From contig JAKISW010000017.1 of the NCBI GenBank assembly GCA_021648375.1, forward strand, positions 1-54,612: a stretch of DNA of 54,612 bases, written 5' to 3'. The stretch is from Devosiaceae bacterium. Lineage in GTDB: Bacteria; Pseudomonadota; Alphaproteobacteria; Rhizobiales; Devosiaceae. Position numbers and translations under genes: made by a program. The notes below the pieces were generated by a model, which was given only the letters and a program-made list of their open reading frames with translations, ran no database searches and was not told the DNA's origin. Shown in pieces: positions 42,921 through 52,415 of the stretch; within the stretch, counting starts at the first letter, position 1, and every line of letters begins with the position of its first letter.

Positions 42921-43802
42921 ATGGGCGTTGAAAGCAAAAAACTTACCGGCGCTATTGATGAGTTTGATCTTGATAATCCTTCTCTTCCTCAAATAATTGA
43001 GGAAGAGGCCTTGGCCTCTGGCAATTATCCTTATGATAAAAAGCTCAAAAATTCCAAATATGAGCAAAAGCTGCTTTTGTTGCAGGTCGAGCTGGTAAAA
43101 CTACAAACCCATTTGCGCGAAAGTGGAGATCGCATAGTTGCGGTTTTTGAAGGGCGCGATGCCGCCGGAAAAGGCGGGGTCGTCAAACGCTATCGGGAAA
43201 ATCTCAACCCAAGGCATACAAAAGTTGTGGCACTGCCCGCCCCATCTGATCGTGAGCAGGTGCAATGGTATTTTCAGCGCTATACCTGCCATATGCCAGC
43301 GGGTGGTGAAACTATGCTGTTTGATCGCTCCTGGTATAATCGTGCTGTAGTCGAGCCTGTTATGGGTTTTTGCACTCCGGAACAAACCGAGCTTTTTTTT
43401 GAAGAAGTGCCCTCTTATGAAAAAATGCTGGTGCAGGATGGAATAAAACTGTTCAAATTCTGGCTCAACATTTCTCGCCCTATGCAGATCAAGCGCTTTC
43501 ACGATCGCCGGCATAGCCCGCTAAAAAACTGGAAATTGTCGCCCGTTGATTTGCGCGCCCTTGGAAAATGGGATGAATATACCAGCGCTCGCAATCAAAT
43601 GCTTGAGCGCTCCCATACTGATTTTGCTCCGTGGACCATTGTAAGAGCTAATGACAAGCGGCGGGCCAGACTGGGTGCCATTGCTACGATTTTGAACTCA
43701 ATGGATTATGCAGGCAAAGACAAAAAACTTGTTGGGGATATTGATGAAAATATCATTATGTCTGCCACTGATTTTATGAAACAGGTTTCAGATCAGGAAT
43801 AA
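42921..43802 (+). CDS. ppk2: Polyphosphate kinase 2
   Basis: A 293-residue P-loop kinase that moves phosphate between polyphosphate and nucleoside di- or monophosphates. Walker A lies in FEGRDAAGKGGVVKR, the lid in RHTKVVALPAPSDRE, Walker B in MLFDRSWYNRAVVEPVMGF, and the KNWKLSPVDLRALGKWDEYT block is typical of the family. It is a class I-type single-domain enzyme by length. It follows gcrA across a repeat element and converges on the DUF924 gene. Confidence 0.93.
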   Translation: MGVESKKLTGAIDEFDLDNPSLPQIIEEEALASGNYPYDKKLKNSKYEQKLLLLQVELVKLQTHLRESGDRIVAVFEGRDAAGKGGVVKRYRENLNPRHTKVVALPAPSDREQVQWYFQRYTCHMPAGGETMLFDRSWYNRAVVEPVMGFCTPEQTELFFEEVPSYEKMLVQDGIKLFKFWLNISRPMQIKRFHDRRHSPLKNWKLSPVDLRALGKWDEYTSARNQMLERSHTDFAPWTIVRANDKRRARLGAIATILNSMDYAGKDKKLVGDIDENIIMSATDFMKQVSDQE

Positions 43803-43865
43803 ATTATTCAATTTATTAACCCCTGTCGCTGGTTTTCTCTCCGCTCGTTTGTTTGGGTGAAATTC

Positions 43866-44411
43866 CTAAAAAAAACTTTCATCACGCTCTTCAATATATG
43901 CTTTTTCTTCTTTGGTGGAGGTGCGGCCAAGGGCCTCGTTGCGTTTTGGAAAGCGCCCAAAGCGCACAATTACGTCACGGTGGGCGATTTCAAATTCAAG
44001 GGATGCCTCAACATCCAGCGAGCCGAACAGTTTAACTGCCACCTCGTGAATTTTCAGGGATTCTGAATGCATGTATGGCATATAGGCAAAAGACCTCTGG
44101 TCAGTAGTAAGGGTTTTATCGCCTCCTGTTGCCACAAGCTCCTGGGCCAGCACCAGAGCCATACCATCATAGGCAAAGGCCTGAGCTTTTCCCCGAAAGA
44201 ACTGTCTCGAAAACTGATCAAGAACAATGATCTCCGCTAATCGTCCTTGCGGATTTTGACGCCAGTGATCGGCCTCACCGGCGCAAACCTGCCCGTGCAG
44301 ATCAAAAAACTTCTCATGAAGCAGTTTATCAAACTCATCAGTTGAGCCGTACCAGTCTTTTTGATCATGGTCCTCAAACCAGAATTTTATTACTTCATTC
44401 AAATTGACCAT
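43866..44411 (-). CDS. DUF924 family protein
   Basis: A 181-residue protein of the widespread DUF924 family, whose function is not established; the all-helical fold resembles a TPR superhelix. WFEDHDQKDWYG near the start, IIVLDQFSRQFFRG and FAYMPYMHSESL are its hallmark segments. The open frame extends to 44462, but ATG 44411 has AAGAGG upstream and yields the normal start MVNLNEVIKFWFE. Confidence 0.9.
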   Translation of the reverse strand: MVNLNEVIKFWFEDHDQKDWYGSTDEFDKLLHEKFFDLHGQVCAGEADHWRQNPQGRLAEIIVLDQFSRQFFRGKAQAFAYDGMALVLAQELVATGGDKTLTTDQRSFAYMPYMHSESLKIHEVAVKLFGSLDVEASLEFEIAHRDVIVRFGRFPKRNEALGRTSTKEEKAYIEERDESFF

Positions 44412-44513
44412 TACGTAACCTCTTGTAAGTTTTTGTAAGTTTTTTGTATTTACTTGCCCCATACAGCAATATCAGCAATTTCTGAGCATAGTAGATTTTT
44501 GTTAGGTTTGTAA

Positions 44514-44556
44514 AAAACCAAAAAACTTTCCCCAATCAGGCAGCTTTTTTGGTTTT
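44514..44556. other. AT-rich inverted repeat in the livH upstream region
   Basis: AAAACCAAAAAA (44514-44525) complements TTTTTTGGTTTT (44545-44556). Almost all A-T pairs, so it may be just an upstream A/T-tract element and not a terminator. Confidence 0.3.
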
Positions 44557-44693
44557 ACCCTTGGCGTATTGGCTGCAATATGTTTTTGTGTCTGTTAAGT
44601 TTTTAGGCAAATAATCCGGGACTACCGGAAACAGCTGAAAAACTGCAAAAAGCTGCCAATAAAATGCCACGAGGGGAGGGGTTTGATTTGGAC

Positions 44694-45563
44694 ATGATGC
44701 AACTTGTTATTTCCGGGCTTGCCAATGGCTCGGTTTATGGCCTTATCGCCCTTGGCTTTGTATTGATTTACAAAGCAACGGAAGCGGTAAATTTTGCCCA
44801 GGGTGATTTTATGATGCTTGGAGCATTTATCACAATCTGGCTGGCTAATCCGCAGTTTTTAGGCATTGATTTTTGGATCGCAGTGCCTCTGGCAATTTCC
44901 ATAATGGCAGTTCTTGGCTATTTGCTGGATCTTTTTGTCATCCGCAAAATGTTCGGCCAGCCCCAGATTGCCGTGGTGATACTGACCATTGCCCTTGGGT
45001 TTATAATCCGCTTTGTGGTCGGGGCAATTTGGAAGCATGAGCCGCAATTGCTCGAAACCCCTTTTGCTGGACGAGAGCTTAGAATTGGTGAGCTTGTTTT
45101 AGGGTTTGAGGAGGTTGCCGTAATAGTTGTGACCTTATTGCTCACCCTGTTTTTGTTTTTGTTTTTCCGCAAGGCCAAGCTGGGCAAGGCCATGCAGGCG
45201 GCCTCGCAAAACCAGTTGGCAGCCTATTATGTGGGCATTCCCGTAAAACGCATTCAAAGCCTTGTCTGGGCACTTGCAGGCGCAGTTGCAGCGGTTGCAG
45301 GAGTGCTGTTTGCTTCCAAGGGCGCAGTTGATCCCTCCACCGGACTATTGGGGATCAAGGCATTTGCCGCCGCTGTTATTGGTGGATTTGGATCACTGCC
45401 GGGTGCACTGATCGGTGGGTTGATAATCGGACTTATTGAACCGTTTGCCGCTTATGCCTTACCTGCCGGATATTCCCAGATCGCGCCCTATGCGGTGATG
45501 CTTTTGGTGCTGATATTCAGGCCTGCCGGAATTTTCTCGCAGATGCAAAAGAAAAAAGTTTAA
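44694..45563 (+). CDS. livH: Branched-chain amino-acid-type ABC transporter permease, LivH family
   Basis: A 289-residue inner-membrane permease with about eight helices. The start LVISGLANGSVYGLIALGFVLIY, then NFAQGDFMMLGAF, is typical of LivH. A G-rich ribosome-binding site (GAGGGGAGGG at 44671-44680) rules against the ATG at 44664, which lies before it; TTG 44688 or ATG 44694 is more likely, and I used the latter. First gene of a six-gene operon with livM, livG, livF, an acyl-CoA synthetase and the binding protein. Confidence 0.9.
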   Translation: MMQLVISGLANGSVYGLIALGFVLIYKATEAVNFAQGDFMMLGAFITIWLANPQFLGIDFWIAVPLAISIMAVLGYLLDLFVIRKMFGQPQIAVVILTIALGFIIRFVVGAIWKHEPQLLETPFAGRELRIGELVLGFEEVAVIVVTLLLTLFLFLFFRKAKLGKAMQAASQNQLAAYYVGIPVKRIQSLVWALAGAVAAVAGVLFASKGAVDPSTGLLGIKAFAAAVIGGFGSLPGALIGGLIIGLIEPFAAYALPAGYSQIAPYAVMLLVLIFRPAGIFSQMQKKKV

Positions 45564-45574
45564 GGGGGCCAAAA

Positions 45575-46672
45575 ATGCGTTTTGTTTTCAAACGGTCCTA
45601 TAATGACGATATCAAACTGTTCAAGCACCGCACCCAGATGTTCTGGTATCTGGCGCTGCTGATATTTGTTGTGGCCCTTCCATGGCTGATTGATGATTTT
45701 TTAATTGGTGAAGCAACCAATGTTTTAATCTGGGCTATTGCCGGAATGGGACTAATGGTTCTTGCCGGTCACACCGGGCAGGCCAGTCTGGGCCACGCAG
45801 CTTTCATGGCCATTGGCTGTTATGCCAATGTGATAATGCTCCAGCGCGGGGTGCCGTTTATCATTGCCTTTCCCCTTTCCGGTGTAATTGCCGGAATTGC
45901 CGGAACGATCATTGCCTTGCCGGTTTTGCGCTTACATGGCATTTATCTGGCCATTGCCACTTTGGCCATTTCAATTTTGACTGATGATATCATCGTTATC
46001 ACTGCCCCCTGGACGGGAGGCGTTGGTGGCCTTGCCGCTCCTCCATTTGATATTTTTGGCGTTGATATAAATCGCTATGGCACTCCGATTTTGTTTTATT
46101 TTTTAACTCTTGTTGTAACGTTGCTGGTGCTTTGGGCCTATCGAAACATATTGCGCTCTCCCCTTGGCAGGTCGTTTGTTGCGGTGAGGGATTCTGAGAT
46201 TTCAGCGCAAGCACTGGGGGTTAACATCACCAAAACCAAAGCAATTTCCTTTGGTATATCCTGCGCCATTGTCGGCTTGGCCGGGGCATTGCTGGGCCTG
46301 TTCGCCGGTGCATTTAACAATGAAACCTTTAATCTGGTGCTTTCAATTCAATTATTGCTGATGATTGTTATCGGGGGACTTGGTTCAATCCACGGGGCAT
46401 TCTTTGGGGCGTTGGTCATTGGATTTTTACCCCAGGCCATAGCCATAACCCGCGATGGTATTTCCGAAACCTTCGGCCTTGGAACAATAATTATACCGGG
46501 TATCGAAAGTGGCGTTTTCGCGTTGATTCTCATTGGCTTTATTCTGTTTGAACCCAGAGGAATTTATGGGCGCTGGATTAAAATTCGCACCTATTTCGAA
46601 CTGTTTCCATTCTATCGCAAAGGCATGTTTAAGCGCCAGAAAACCTATCTTAAAACCGAGCGCATGAAATGA
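45575..46672 (+). CDS. livM: Branched-chain amino-acid-type ABC transporter permease, LivM family
   Basis: A 365-residue permease partner of LivH. GHTGQASLGHAAFMAIGCYA and RDSEISAQALGVNITKTKAI are LivM hallmarks. It carries N- and C-terminal cytoplasmic extensions (RRYLKTER-like charged tail). GGGGG precedes the ATG, and its stop overlaps the livG start by 4 bases. Confidence 0.92.
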   Translation: MRFVFKRSYNDDIKLFKHRTQMFWYLALLIFVVALPWLIDDFLIGEATNVLIWAIAGMGLMVLAGHTGQASLGHAAFMAIGCYANVIMLQRGVPFIIAFPLSGVIAGIAGTIIALPVLRLHGIYLAIATLAISILTDDIIVITAPWTGGVGGLAAPPFDIFGVDINRYGTPILFYFLTLVVTLLVLWAYRNILRSPLGRSFVAVRDSEISAQALGVNITKTKAISFGISCAIVGLAGALLGLFAGAFNNETFNLVLSIQLLLMIVIGGLGSIHGAFFGALVIGFLPQAIAITRDGISETFGLGTIIIPGIESGVFALILIGFILFEPRGIYGRWIKIRTYFELFPFYRKGMFKRQKTYLKTERMK

Positions 46673-47463
46673 GTTTTTTGACCCTTGAAAATGTAACTTT
46701 GCGTTTTGGCGGACTGGTTGCCGTCAACAATGTCTCGTTTCATGTGGGCAAGGGCGAAGTCTTTGCTTTGGTGGGTCCCAATGGGGCCGGAAAGTCCACG
46801 CTGTTTAATTTGATTTCACGCTTTTATGACCCGGCAGAAGGGGACATAAGGTTTGAGGATAAATCTATTTTAAAACTACGCCCAGATCAGGTTCCCTCGC
46901 TGGGAATTGCCAGAACCTTTCAAAATATTGAGCTGTTTGAGCAATCCACAGTATTGCAAAATCTTCTGGTGGGTCGCCATCGCCATGCAAAAGTTGGCGG
47001 ATTTGCCCAGACGTTTTTTACTCCGGCGGTGCGCAAAGAAGAAATGGAACATAGGCGAATTGTCGAAGAAATAATTGATTTTCTAGACCTGCAGCCCTAT
47101 CGCGATAAATATATTGCCGGGCTTCCCTATGGCATTCGCAAGGTGGTAGAAATGGCCCGCGCGCTTGCAACGGAGCCAAAGCTGCTTTTGTTGGATGAGC
47201 CGGCTTCCGGCCTCTCGCTTGAAGAAACTCAGGATATGATTTTCTGGATCGAAGACATCAAAAAGCATATGGGCATTACGGTTATCATGGTTGAGCATGA
47301 TATGAATCTGGTTTCTGCGGTTTCTGACAGGGTTCTGGCGCTGGCAGACGGCAAGGAACTGGCCATTGGCACCCCCAAAGAAGTGCAATCCCACCCCGAA
47401 GTTATAAAGGCGTATCTCGGATCATCTGGTCTTGATGATAAAAAGGAGGGCGCAAAAAAATGA
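46669..47463 (+). CDS. livG: Branched-chain amino-acid-type ABC transporter ATPase, LivG family
   Basis: A 264-residue ATPase with Walker A GPNGAGKST, Q-loop NIELFEQSTVLQNLLVGRH and Walker B LLLLDEPASGLS. The signature region reads AGLPYGIRKVVEMARALA, a form in which the usual LSxGQ is replaced by LPYGIRK; this variant is common in LivG-type ATPases linked to aromatic or fatty acid uptake. Overlaps both neighbours by 4 bases. Confidence 0.92.
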   Translation: MSFLTLENVTLRFGGLVAVNNVSFHVGKGEVFALVGPNGAGKSTLFNLISRFYDPAEGDIRFEDKSILKLRPDQVPSLGIARTFQNIELFEQSTVLQNLLVGRHRHAKVGGFAQTFFTPAVRKEEMEHRRIVEEIIDFLDLQPYRDKYIAGLPYGIRKVVEMARALATEPKLLLLDEPASGLSLEETQDMIFWIEDIKKHMGITVIMVEHDMNLVSAVSDRVLALADGKELAIGTPKEVQSHPEVIKAYLGSSGLDDKKEGAKK

Positions 47464-48236
47464 GCGTATCTCCGGTTTTACAAGTGGATAATCTGGAAAG
47501 CTATTATGGTCCCATCATGGCCATAAGGGGTGCTTCTTTAGAGGTTCGCAAAGGACAGATAGTTACCATTCTTGGGGCAAACGGGGCCGGAAAAACCACA
47601 TTGTTAAAAACCATATCCGGGGTCATGAGCGCTGCCAGAGGATCCATATTGCTCAATGGTGAAGCCATTCATAATATGGAAGCCGATGAAATTGTACGTA
47701 AAAAAATGGTGCACGTTCCCGAGGGGCGCGAAATTTTTCCCCTGCTTTCGGTTTATGAAAATGTATCCATTGGTGCCTATACCCGCTCTGACAGGGCTCA
47801 AATAAAAGCCGATCTTGATATGGTTTATTCCTATTTTCCCATTCTTGCCGAGCGCGCAAAACAACCTGCAGGCACTCTTTCTGGCGGGCAGCAGCAAATG
47901 CTGGCTATCGGGCGCGGTCTGATGGCAGCACCAAATGTTATGCTTTTGGATGAGCCAAGTCTTGGCCTGTCACCATTGCTGGTTGAAGAAATATTTACGA
48001 TACTTAAGCGCCTCAATACCGAACAAAACGTAACCATGCTGCTGGTCGAGCAAAATGCCAAAGTGGCCCTTGAGGTTGCTGATTATGGTTATGTGCTCGA
48101 ACTTGGCGGTATCGTAATGTCCGATGATGCAGATGTGCTTCAAAATTCAAAAGACATTCAATCATTTTATCTTGGCGTTCGTGAGGAAACCGAAAGGGGA
48201 ACACGGCGCTGGAAACAGAAAAAAACTTGGCGCTGA
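47460..48236 (+). CDS. livF: Branched-chain amino-acid-type ABC transporter ATPase, LivF family
   Basis: A 258-residue ATPase: Walker A GANGAGKTT, signature LSGGQQQMLAIGRGL and Walker B VMLLDEPSLGLSP. The C-terminus has a short basic extension (GTRRWKQKKTWR). Its TGA stop lies in a 14-bp tandem duplication. It pairs with LivG as the ATPase heterodimer. Confidence 0.92.
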   Translation: MSVSPVLQVDNLESYYGPIMAIRGASLEVRKGQIVTILGANGAGKTTLLKTISGVMSAARGSILLNGEAIHNMEADEIVRKKMVHVPEGREIFPLLSVYENVSIGAYTRSDRAQIKADLDMVYSYFPILAERAKQPAGTLSGGQQQMLAIGRGLMAAPNVMLLDEPSLGLSPLLVEEIFTILKRLNTEQNVTMLLVEQNAKVALEVADYGYVLELGGIVMSDDADVLQNSKDIQSFYLGVREETERGTRRWKQKKTWR

Positions 48237-48260
48237 AAACTTGGCGCTGAAAAACTTGGC
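48225..48260. repeat. 14-bp tandem duplication across the livF stop codon
   Basis: ACTTGGCGCTGAAA occurs at 48225-48238 and 48239-48252, with a further partial ACTTGGC at 48254-48260. The livF TGA stop is in the first copy. Confidence 0.85.
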
Positions 48261-48292
48261 AATAGCAATTTTGGAGAAGTTAAAGCAAAATA

Positions 48293-50203
48293 ATGAGTGA
48301 AAATCTCACATCAGAAAAACCGGTAAAACTCCCCCCCCAAACCATATTTGAGGGCGTGTCCTATAATGCTGATATGCATACTGGGCCGTTTTATATTGAT
48401 GGTTGCGACACTCTGCCAAAACTGTTTTCTCAGCGCTGTAGCGAACTTGGCAAGGCCACCTGCCATCGTGAGAAGGTTTTGGGCATCTGGCGTTCTCACT
48501 CATGGAATGATTATTACCGCCACGCGCGCAACATAGGGCTTGGTCTGGTTTCCCTTGGCATAGATAGAAAAGATGTGATTTCCATTCTTTCTGAAGACAA
48601 TAAGGAATGGGCCTATATGGATTTGGGCATCCAATGCATTGGCGCCATAACTTCGGGAATTTATACCACTGATGCGCCCGCGCAACTGGCCTATTTGCTC
48701 AATGACAGCAACAGCAAAATTCTGTTTGTTGAAAATGATGAAATGCTCGACAAATATCTGGAAATCAAGGATCAGGTTCCAGCAATTGAAAAAGTTATAA
48801 TTCTTGAGCGGGCCGGGCTGCATGATTTTGAAGACGAAAAAACCATGTATCTGGACGAACTTTATGATCTTGGGGAAAAGTTTAATCAATCAGAGCCGCA
48901 AAGATTTGAAACCGAAATTGCTCTTTCAACTCCAAAAGATATAGGCATGCTCATATATACATCCGGCACCACCGGACAGCCCAAAGGGGCAATGATCTCC
49001 CAGGGCAATATTATTTTTACGGTTGGGTCGACCCTGCAGGCTTTGCCAAACCTGCAAAACGATGAGCAATTGTGCTTTCTTCCGCTTTGCCACGTATTTG
49101 AGCGCAATTCTTCAATTTTTTCACCCATCGCTTGCAAGGCAATTGTAAATTTTGCTGAAAGCACTGAAACGGTTTTTGACAATCTTCAAGAAGTCTCCCC
49201 CCACGTGTTTTCCGCCGTGCCACGGGTGTGGGAAAAAATATACTCAAGGGTCACTATTATGATTCAGGAGGGGACGGGTATTGGAAAATTTGCTTTTTCA
49301 CAGGCGATGAAAGCCGGGCAGGACCGGGCGCAATATCTTGTTACCAACCGGGAAGTGCCGTTCCTGGTTGCATTACGTTTTTCGATTTGGGATTTTATTG
49401 TCCTAAAAAACCTTCGTCGCATGCTGGGTCTGGCCCGCATAAGACAGGCCATATCAGGGGCCGCTCCCATATCGCCTGATCTGTTGGAATGGTTTCAAGC
49501 CATCGGGGTGAACTTGCTTGAGGGATACGGGCAGACCGAGGGCAGCGGTGTGACTTCGGTGAACACATTACAGCAAAATAAAACCGGATCGGTCGGCCCC
49601 CCGATTAAAGGGGTGACTATCAAAATAGCCAAAAGCGGTGAGGTGCTTTTTGGTGGTGGCAATGTTTTTCCCGGATATTGGAACTCGCCTGAAAAGACCA
49701 AAGAAACCATGACCGATGACGGGTTTTTAAGAACCGGGGATATTGGGAAACTTGATGAGGATGGTTTTTTATACATCACCGGCCGCCTCAAAGACATCAT
49801 TATCACCGCTGGCGGGAAAAACATCACACCGTCTCAGATTGAAAACAAACTTAAGTCCTTTGCCCATATTTCAGACGTTGTGGTTATTGGAGACAAACGC
49901 AAATATCTGACCTGTCTGGTTATGATCGACAAAGAAAATGTTGAAAAATATGCTCAGGATCATAAGGTGCCATTCTCTAATTTCGCATCCCTTTGCGCTG
50001 CCAAAGAAGTTCAGGAGTTAATCGGCTCAATAATAGAAGAAGCAAACCAGCATTTTGCCAGAGTTGAGCAGGTCAAAAATTTTCGGTTGATCGACATAAT
50101 TTTAACGGCTGAAGATGATGAACTAACAGCAACCATGAAGTTAAAACGTGGATTTGTAGAAAAACGCTATAATTCACTGATCGAAGAAATGTATAAAAAT
50201 TAA
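48293..50203 (+). CDS. AMP-dependent (long-chain-type) acyl-CoA synthetase
   Basis: A 636-residue adenylate-forming enzyme that converts a carboxylic acid, ATP and CoA to acyl-CoA. The P-loop LIYTSGTTGQPKGAMIS, the YGQTEGSG adenine motif, RTGDIGKLDEDGFLYITGR and the hinge KDIIITAGGKNITP are all present. It resembles FadD15-like long-chain or aryl-CoA synthetases. Set inside a LivHMGF operon, it most likely activates the acid imported by that transporter. Confidence 0.92.
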   Translation: MSENLTSEKPVKLPPQTIFEGVSYNADMHTGPFYIDGCDTLPKLFSQRCSELGKATCHREKVLGIWRSHSWNDYYRHARNIGLGLVSLGIDRKDVISILSEDNKEWAYMDLGIQCIGAITSGIYTTDAPAQLAYLLNDSNSKILFVENDEMLDKYLEIKDQVPAIEKVIILERAGLHDFEDEKTMYLDELYDLGEKFNQSEPQRFETEIALSTPKDIGMLIYTSGTTGQPKGAMISQGNIIFTVGSTLQALPNLQNDEQLCFLPLCHVFERNSSIFSPIACKAIVNFAESTETVFDNLQEVSPHVFSAVPRVWEKIYSRVTIMIQEGTGIGKFAFSQAMKAGQDRAQYLVTNREVPFLVALRFSIWDFIVLKNLRRMLGLARIRQAISGAAPISPDLLEWFQAIGVNLLEGYGQTEGSGVTSVNTLQQNKTGSVGPPIKGVTIKIAKSGEVLFGGGNVFPGYWNSPEKTKETMTDDGFLRTGDIGKLDEDGFLYITGRLKDIIITAGGKNITPSQIENKLKSFAHISDVVVIGDKRKYLTCLVMIDKENVEKYAQDHKVPFSNFASLCAAKEVQELIGSIIEEANQHFARVEQVKNFRLIDIILTAEDDELTATMKLKRGFVEKRYNSLIEEMYKN

Positions 50204-50216
50204 CAGGAGGAAAAAT

Positions 50217-51383
50217 ATGAAACGTCTATTAAAACTGGCTTCAGTGCTGACCCTTGGGGCAGCTCTTGCCACCGGCACCAGCTTTGCCCAGACTCAAGGG
50301 GTAACCGACACCGAAGTAGTTATTGGTTCAAGCAATGATCTTTCGGGAATTTTTGCAGCTTTTGGTGCCCCTGCAGTGCAGGCAGCCCAGCTGTATTTTG
50401 ACGAAGTGAACGAAAATGGCGGAGTGCATGGACGCCAGATAAAGTTCATCGTTGAAGATCATGGTTATCAACTTCCAAAGGCAACTTCGGCCATCAACAA
50501 GCTGGTCAACCGCGATAAGATTTTCGCCATGTTCCTGCAATTGGGAACGCCAATGAATATTGCCTCATTCCCGCTGCTGCAATCAAAACAAATCGCTAAC
50601 GTATTCCCGCTCACACTTTCCAGCCAGTTGCTGGAGGAACCCATTGATTATCGCTACGCACCAGGCGCTCCCTATTATGAACAGATGAGTGTGGGAATTT
50701 CCTACCTTGCAGAAGAAAAAGGCGCTGAGGAAATCTGCTCTATGTTCATCCCCACCGATTTTGGTACCGAGTTGCAAAGCGCTGCCAAGGATGTGGCCAC
50801 AGAAATGGGTCTGACCTATGCAGCAGAAACTACCCACAAACCCGATGATGCTGATTTTGTTGGTTCACTGACCCGCCTTAAAGAAGCAGGATGTGATGTG
50901 GTTGCTGTGGCACTTGGTGTGCGCCAGATCATCACCGCTTATGTGACCGCTGGTCGCATGGGCTGGACAGACGTCAGCTTTATCACCACAGCTGCCGGTT
51001 TTCACTCAGTTATTGCCAAAGTTCCCGGTGGTGTGACCGAAGGTCTTTATGCTGCAGCTCCATGGGCTGATGTTTTGGCCCGCATGGATAATCCAACGGT
51101 TGCCGCATGGGTTCAAAAATATCTTGCAGCCTCAGGTGAGCAATTGCCAAGTTCTGGTGCCTTGCTTGGTCGCTCCGGTGCTGAGGTTCTTGTTAGAGCC
51201 CTCGAAGCTGCTGGACCTGATCTAACCCCGGCAACCTTTAAGGCCGGAATGGAAAGCCTGGATTATTACGATGAAATACTTGATGGGCAGATGAACTATT
51301 CCGCAATAGATCATAGCGGTGCCGATCAGGTGGTTGTCTCGGTCATCGAGGACGGAAACTGGAAAGAAATATTCCGCGAATAG
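50217..51383 (+). CDS. Branched-chain amino-acid-type ABC transporter substrate-binding protein
   Basis: A 388-residue periplasmic binding protein of the LivJ/LivK type with a signal peptide (LASVLTLGAALATGTSFAQ) and GVTDTEVVIGSSNDLSGIFA at the mature start. AGGAGG precedes the ATG. Placed last in the operon after the acyl-CoA synthetase, it suggests the transporter brings in a carboxylic or aromatic acid and not a true branched-chain amino acid; this is inference. A strong terminator follows. Confidence 0.9.
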   Translation: MKRLLKLASVLTLGAALATGTSFAQTQGVTDTEVVIGSSNDLSGIFAAFGAPAVQAAQLYFDEVNENGGVHGRQIKFIVEDHGYQLPKATSAINKLVNRDKIFAMFLQLGTPMNIASFPLLQSKQIANVFPLTLSSQLLEEPIDYRYAPGAPYYEQMSVGISYLAEEKGAEEICSMFIPTDFGTELQSAAKDVATEMGLTYAAETTHKPDDADFVGSLTRLKEAGCDVVAVALGVRQIITAYVTAGRMGWTDVSFITTAAGFHSVIAKVPGGVTEGLYAAAPWADVLARMDNPTVAAWVQKYLAASGEQLPSSGALLGRSGAEVLVRALEAAGPDLTPATFKAGMESLDYYDEILDGQMNYSAIDHSGADQVVVSVIEDGNWKEIFRE

Positions 51384-51385
51384 TT

Positions 51386-51403
51386 TTTTTGAAGCTTCAA
51401 AAA
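51386..51403. other. 18-bp perfect palindrome just after the binding-protein gene
   Basis: TTTTTGAAGCTTCAAAAA, directly after the TAG stop. It may be a first hairpin ahead of the terminator at 51410. Confidence 0.5.
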
Positions 51404-51409
51404 TAATCA

Positions 51410-51438
51410 AAGGGCGCTCTTTCAGGGTGCCCTTTTTT
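51410..51438 (+). terminator. Rho-independent terminator of the liv operon
   Basis: An 11-bp stem with two G-T pairs (51410-51420 with 51424-51434), 3-base loop TTC, and T-run. It separates the operon from the convergent LysR gene. Confidence 0.85.
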
Positions 51439-51470
51439 CAATCGTAATCCCAAGCCTTACCAGCCCATAT

Positions 51471-52316
51471 TTATGCAACCTGGGCCTCTTTGGTAAATTT
51501 ATGGGCATGTTCAATAACTTCATCCATCACGAGCCGAACACGCTTTGGTACAAATTTTTTAGATCCAAATACCAGAAAAATGTCAGACGCGTAGACCCTG
51601 GCATCGTCAATTCTGATTAATTTGCCGCGCTTTTCATATTCCATGCAAAGGGCGTTAGGCATCCACGCCTCTCCCTGTCCTGCCAATACCAACTGAAGAA
51701 CCAGTCGCATATCTTTGACTTCAATATTTGCTGGTTCTGGATGTAAAAATTCGTCTGAATAAGATATAAGGCCGGCCTCTTTGCTGTTTTGGATTTCTGG
51801 CGTGCAATAGCGAATGAGGTGATGTGTGCACAGTTTACGGGAAATGAGCGAGAGGTCTTTTAGTTTTCCGGCCCTGACGGCAAAGTCTACGCGCTTCGAG
51901 CGGATGTCGATCACTTCTTCACTCAGTAGCAATTGAATTTTGATATCGGGCCAGGTCTGGCGTATTTTTGGCAACACAGGCAATATGCTGGTTTCTGCCA
52001 AAGTGTATGTTGTAGCGATTTTTACAATACCAGAGGTTGAATCTTGTTGGTGCACGGCCCGCCGGGTTGCTTTATTCAGTTTGGTTAGTGGTTCAGCAAT
52101 ATCATTTAACAGCTGCTCACCAACCTCGGTCAACACCACGCTGCGAGTGGTACGCTGAAGAAGCTGCGTTCCCAGCACCTCCTCCAGATTTGAAATTTTT
52201 CGACTAAGAGTTGCCACAGGCATAGCCAGCTCGATTGCAGCTTTACGAAAACTGCGATTGCGGGCAACGGCGGCGAACAGGCTAAGAGCAGACAAGTCAG
52301 TTTTTGTTCCATTCAT
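51471..52316 (-). CDS. LysR-family transcriptional regulator
   Basis: A 281-residue regulator with an N-terminal HTH (about residues 6-64: LSLFAAVARNRSFRKAAIEL, then PVATLSRKISNLEEVLGTQL) and a C-terminal effector domain. The start matches the LysR subgroup with LxxFxxVAxxxSFxxAA. It converges on the liv operon and diverges from the secreted protein gene at 52416, so either could be its target; the divergent neighbour is the usual one. Confidence 0.88.
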   Translation of the reverse strand: MNGTKTDLSALSLFAAVARNRSFRKAAIELAMPVATLSRKISNLEEVLGTQLLQRTTRSVVLTEVGEQLLNDIAEPLTKLNKATRRAVHQQDSTSGIVKIATTYTLAETSILPVLPKIRQTWPDIKIQLLLSEEVIDIRSKRVDFAVRAGKLKDLSLISRKLCTHHLIRYCTPEIQNSKEAGLISYSDEFLHPEPANIEVKDMRLVLQLVLAGQGEAWMPNALCMEYEKRGKLIRIDDARVYASDIFLVFGSKKFVPKRVRLVMDEVIEHAHKFTKEAQVA

Positions 52317-52415
52317 GGAACACTGCTAACCGAAAAACACCTCTTTTCGCAACAATAAACTTACCCTAGTTTCCCCTCGGGACGCATTAGTTTTATTTTT
52401 GGAAAAGGTATCAAC

